Of a DNA stretch of 64,000 bases, positions 61,199 to 64,000 are shown piece after piece. Source of the stretch: Nocardia alba NBRC 108234 (GTDB taxonomy: Bacteria > Actinomycetota > Actinomycetes > Mycobacteriales > Mycobacteriaceae); NCBI RefSeq assembly GCF_001612665.1, contig NZ_BDAX01000034.1, forward strand, positions 1-64,000. Direction: 5' to 3'. Position 1 is the stretch's first letter, and each line of letters opens with the position of its first letter. The notes beneath the pieces were generated by a model, which saw only the letters and a list, made by a program, of their open reading frames with translations, had not been told where the DNA came from and ran no database searches. A program made the position numbers and the translations under genes.

Positions 61199-61678
61199 TC
61201 AACCGGCGTCGAGCAGCCGTCCCGCCGCGTCGAGGCCCTCGTCGGTACCGATCACCACGACCAGATCACCGGGGATGAAGGTGAAATCGGTTCCCGGCGA
61301 CGGCGTCACCTCGCCCGCGCGCACCACCGCGACGACCGAGGCCTTGGTGCGGGTACGCATCTCGGTGTCGCGCAACGGCCGACCGTCGAACGGACTGCCG
61401 CGATCGATCGCGAACTGCCTGGTCGACAGCTCGCCCGCACTGTGGGTCTCGCGCGTCTTCTGCACCACCTGCGGTGCGCCGAGCAGGCCGGCCAGCACGC
61501 CGATCTCGGTGTCGGACAGGGGAATCGAGGTGGTCGAGTCGTAGTCGCCCGCTCGCGAGACGACCAGGTCGACGGAGCCGTCGCGATGTTCGATCACGCC
61601 GATCCGGCGGCGCGCCTCCGCCAGCGGAAAGTCCTTGCACACGCCGATTCCCGGTAAAGGCGTCACATCGATGTTCAC
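61199..61678 (-). CDS. KhtT-like antiporter regulatory subunit (copy 2)
   Basis: A 159-residue paralogue of the next gene, sharing VTPLPGIGVCKDFPLAEARRRIGVIEHRDGSVDLVVSRAGDYDST and the same RCK_C tail (MRTRTKASVVAVVRAGEVTPSPGTDFTFIPGDLVVVIGTDEGLDAA). Position 13 is a cysteine where copy 1 has arginine, so one copy could be redox-sensitive. GTG 61678 is taken as start; the frame runs to 61759 without support. First gene of the three-gene unit, with 59 bases to copy 1. Confidence 0.85.
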   Translation of the reverse strand: MNIDVTPLPGIGVCKDFPLAEARRRIGVIEHRDGSVDLVVSRAGDYDSTTSIPLSDTEIGVLAGLLGAPQVVQKTRETHSAGELSTRQFAIDRGSPFDGRPLRDTEMRTRTKASVVAVVRAGEVTPSPGTDFTFIPGDLVVVIGTDEGLDAAGRLLDAG

Positions 61679-61816
61679 GCCCTCACAGTACGACCAGATG
61701 GGAATAACACCACCCCCTACCCTGCGCACCGGGCATACCAGCCGAAACCCCGACCTCACGCATAGTTAAGGTTGTCGACTGCCGGACTTCCGGCCACTAG
61801 TGGAACGGAGTTCGGG

Positions 61817-63316
61817 ATGGCCGTGTCGGCACCTCGATCACCTCGCGACGACACCTCGGTTCTCGCGGCACTGCGCAGCCCGAAGCGGTTGCGGATCGAA
61901 GTGCTCGGCGGCCTGGTGGTCGCGCTCGCGCTGATTCCCGAGGCCATCTCGTTCTCGATCATCGCCGGGGTGGATCCGCGGGTCGGGCTGTTCGCCTCGT
62001 TCACGATGGCGGTGACCATCGCGTTCACCGGCGGCAGGCCCGCCATGATCTCGGCGGCGACCGGCGCGGTGGCCCTGGTGATCGCGCCGGTGGTGCGCGA
62101 ATACGGGATCGACTATCTGATCGCGACCGTGCTGCTGGCCGGGGTGTTCCAGGTGGTGTTGAGCGCGGTCGGCGTGGCCAGGCTGCTGCGGTTCATCCCG
62201 CGCAGCGTGATGGTCGGGTTCGTCAACGCGCTGGCCATCTTGATCTTTCTGACGCAGCTGCCGCATCTGATCGCGGTGCCGTGGCTGGTGTATCCGATGC
62301 TGGTGGCGAGCCTGGCGATCCTGATCTTGCTGCCCAAACTCACCACCGTGGCGCCCGCGCCGCTCGTCGCGATCGTGGTGCTCACCGCCGTAACGATCGT
62401 GTTCTCGCTCGAGGTGCCCGATGTCGGCGACGAGGGCGCGCTGCCGACGAGTCTGCCCGCGCTGGGACTCCCCCAGATGCCGTGGAACCTCGAGACACTG
62501 CGGATCATCGCGCCTTTCGCGCTGGCGATGGCGCTGGTCGGGCTGCTCGAATCGTTGATGACGGCCAAGCTCGTCGACGACATCACCGATTCGCATTCGG
62601 ACAAGACCCGGGAGGGTTGGGGTCAGGGCGTGGCCAATCTCGTCACCGGGTTCTTCGGCGGGATGGGCGGGTGCGCGATGATCGGCCAGACCATGATCAA
62701 CGTCAAGGTCTCCGGCGCGCGGACCCGGATCTCCACCTTCCTGGCCGGGGTCTTCCTGCTCGGGCTGGTCGTCGGGCTCGGCGGGCTCGTGGCGCGGATC
62801 CCGATGGCGGTGCTGGTGGCGGTGATGATCATGGTGGCGGCGGGAACCGTGGATTGGCACTCCCTCGCACCGAAGACATTGCGGCGCATGCCGATCGCCG
62901 AGACCACAGTGATGCTGGTGACGGTGGTCGTCACCGTCGCCACGCACAATCTGGCCTACGGCGTGATCGTGGGGGTGCTGGCCGCGATGGTGGCATTCGC
63001 GCACCGGGTCGCGCACTTCACCGAGGTCGTGCCGGTCGGCACCACCGACGACACCCGCGTGTACAAGGTGCGCGGCGAGCTGTTCTTCGCCTCCAGCAAC
63101 GATCTCGTCTACCAGTTCGACTACGTCGACGATCCGGCCAACATCGTGATCGACCTCTCCGACAGCCACATCTGGGATGCCTCCACCGTCGCCGCGCTCG
63201 ACGCCATCACCACCAAATACGCGAGTAAGGGCAAGAAGGTCGACATCATCGGGCTCAACGCCGCATCCGAAGCGCGGCACGAGCGCCTGTCGAGCCTCGG
63301 CGGCGAACAGACCTAG
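61817..63316 (+). CDS. SulP-family anion transporter with STAS domain
   Basis: A 499-residue SulP/SLC26-type permease. The membrane domain (about 30-400) starts with VLGGLVVALALIPEAISFSIIAGVDPRVGLFASF and has GGRPAMISAATGAVALV and NLVTGFFGGMGGCAMIGQTMINVKVSGARTRIST. A C-terminal STAS domain (about 410-495, VYKVRGELFFASSNDLVYQFD, IVIDLSDSHIWDASTVAALD) follows. Sulfate, bicarbonate or dicarboxylate are known substrates; none is indicated. ATG 61817 follows GGAG by 6 bases. Divergent from the KhtT-like gene. Confidence 0.92.
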   Translation: MAVSAPRSPRDDTSVLAALRSPKRLRIEVLGGLVVALALIPEAISFSIIAGVDPRVGLFASFTMAVTIAFTGGRPAMISAATGAVALVIAPVVREYGIDYLIATVLLAGVFQVVLSAVGVARLLRFIPRSVMVGFVNALAILIFLTQLPHLIAVPWLVYPMLVASLAILILLPKLTTVAPAPLVAIVVLTAVTIVFSLEVPDVGDEGALPTSLPALGLPQMPWNLETLRIIAPFALAMALVGLLESLMTAKLVDDITDSHSDKTREGWGQGVANLVTGFFGGMGGCAMIGQTMINVKVSGARTRISTFLAGVFLLGLVVGLGGLVARIPMAVLVAVMIMVAAGTVDWHSLAPKTLRRMPIAETTVMLVTVVVTVATHNLAYGVIVGVLAAMVAFAHRVAHFTEVVPVGTTDDTRVYKVRGELFFASSNDLVYQFDYVDDPANIVIDLSDSHIWDASTVAALDAITTKYASKGKKVDIIGLNAASEARHERLSSLGGEQT

Positions 63317-63404
63317 CCGCTCGCGCCCGGCTCCCAGCATGACGATCTCTGGTGAGCACCCGCTGTGGCTTGCGTATTCGGGCAAAGTTGTGTGTTGTTG
63401 AACA

Positions 63405-63782
63405 GTGACCAACTCTTCCGGAGACGCGTATCCACTCACGGACACGATGACCACCACGACGGCGGTACACGACGGCGTCACGGTGCTGACGGTGACCGGC
63501 GAGGTCGATCTGGCGACCGCGCCCGCGCTCGATGCCACCATCGAGGCCATCCTGGCCGTGAAACCGGCGACGCTGGTGATCGACCTGACCGCGGTCGGAT
63601 TCCTGGCGTCGGCGGGCATGGCGACGCTGGTCGCCGCGCATCAGCGGGCAGGCGAGACCACCTCGATCGCGGTCGTGGCGGACGGACCCGCCACCAGCCG
63701 TCAGCTGAAGATGACGAGCCTGGACCAGGTGTTCGCCATGCACACCACCCTCGAGGCCGCCCTGGCGTCGTTCACGTCCTGA
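63405..63782 (+). CDS. STAS-domain anti-anti-sigma factor
   Basis: A 125-residue RsbV/SpoIIAA-type antagonist: VTVLTVTGEVDLATAPALDATIEAIL, then LVIDLTAVGFLASAGMATLVAAH with the phosphorylatable serine in LASAGM. Unphosphorylated, it would bind an anti-sigma factor and free a sigma factor. It has no partner kinase next to it, so the RsbU/RsbW-like fusion at 34876 is a possible partner elsewhere in the window. GTG 63405 is used; ATG 63447 would give the family's usual shorter N-terminus. Confidence 0.87.
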   Translation: MTNSSGDAYPLTDTMTTTTAVHDGVTVLTVTGEVDLATAPALDATIEAILAVKPATLVIDLTAVGFLASAGMATLVAAHQRAGETTSIAVVADGPATSRQLKMTSLDQVFAMHTTLEAALASFTS

Positions 63783-63791
63783 CCTGACACG

Positions 63792-63838
63792 ACGAACGCG
63801 CCGCCGCCCGGATCAACTCCGGACGGCGGCGCGCTCGT
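63792..63838. terminator. Bidirectional hairpin before the LLM gene
   Basis: CGCGCCGCCG at 63797-63806 pairs with 63824-63833. Four outer bases, ACGA and TCGT, add to the stem, and an inner CCGGA/TCCGG can pair. It lies between convergent genes and should stop both. Confidence 0.65.
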
Positions 63839-63850
63839 TGTCAGGGGGCG

Positions 63851-64000
63851 TCAGTAGAGCGAACGCAGCTGCTCGATCAGCTTCACGCGAGCGGCCGCGT
63901 TCTCGGCGATCGGCGTGACGTTGAGCGTGGTCACGCCCGCCTCGGTCATCGCGGCGATGCGCTCCTTCACGAAGCCTTCCGGGCCGATCAGCGACACATC
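63851..64000 (-). CDS. LLM-class F420-dependent oxidoreductase, 3' end
   Basis: The last 49 residues of a gene running off the right edge: DVSLIGPEGFVKERIAAMTEAGVTTLNVTP, then VKLIEQLRSLY and stop. This tail (IGPEGFVKERI..MTEAGVTTLNV) is typical of luciferase-like F420-dependent oxidoreductases common in Nocardia and Mycobacterium. The cofactor and active site lie outside the window, so only the family can be given. Confidence 0.7.
   Translation of the reverse strand, partial: DVSLIGPEGFVKERIAAMTEAGVTTLNVTPIAENAAARVKLIEQLRSLY

Overview
This is a high-GC actinobacterial chromosome segment, most likely from Nocardia or a close relative in the Mycobacteriales. The pointers are the metH–PAC2 gene pair, a mevalonate-pathway operon in the gene order known from Streptomyces, mycofactocin genes, a HelD/HelR-type RNA polymerase factor behind a rifamycin-associated element, and many GTG starts and apparently leaderless promoters. 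The genus is an inference.

Layout. Positions 1-364 hold repeats and dyads but no gene. Positions 365-3877 are a tight three-gene operon: Fe(II)/2-oxoglutarate oxygenase, methyltransferase and carnitine/choline acyltransferase. Then come a HAD phosphatase, a membrane-anchored Ser/Thr kinase, MetH and a divergent PAC2-family protein. From 11.7 to 24.8 kb lies a defence-rich accessory zone. It has a resolvase-like protein without its catalytic serine, an XRE/TPR regulator, a Wadjet-type anti-plasmid operon (JetA, JetB, SMC-like JetC) with no nuclease subunit JetD, and a WYL regulator divergent from a RidA gene. It ends in a 2.1 kb islet flanked by perfect 21-bp direct repeats, carrying a class I Fic toxin-antitoxin pair and a HEPN-motif protein. 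The islet has split off the old 3' end of an M15 peptidase gene.

From 24.7 to 32.4 kb are the M15 peptidase, an ABC1/UbiB kinase, class I fumarase, a MarR regulator, a lipoprotein and a reduced mycofactocin locus (mftD, mftE and divergent mftR, without mftA/B/C/F). A stressosome operon (RsbR, RsbS, RsbT, RsbX and a multidomain RsbU-like phosphatase) occupies 32.5-37.2 kb behind a sigma-F/sigma-B-like promoter.

A 12-gene minus-strand operon fills 37.2-50.9 kb. It encodes a polyprenyl diphosphate synthase, a divergent squalene/phytoene-synthase-like enzyme, a desaturase/hydroxylase, an ICMT-like membrane methyltransferase, all six mevalonate/IPP-isomerase genes and two Baeyer-Villiger-type monooxygenases. 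This reads as a dedicated terpenoid pathway with its own isoprenoid supply. Two AT-rich dyads lie just upstream of its promoter.

The last part holds two unknown small genes, a probable rifamycin-inducible helR, an ArsB/NhaD-type transporter with a CBS protein and a KhtT-like protein, a NarL-type two-component system, a CPA2 cation/proton antiporter with two tandem KhtT-like subunits, a SulP transporter, a STAS anti-anti-sigma factor and the 3' end of an F420-dependent LLM oxidoreductase.
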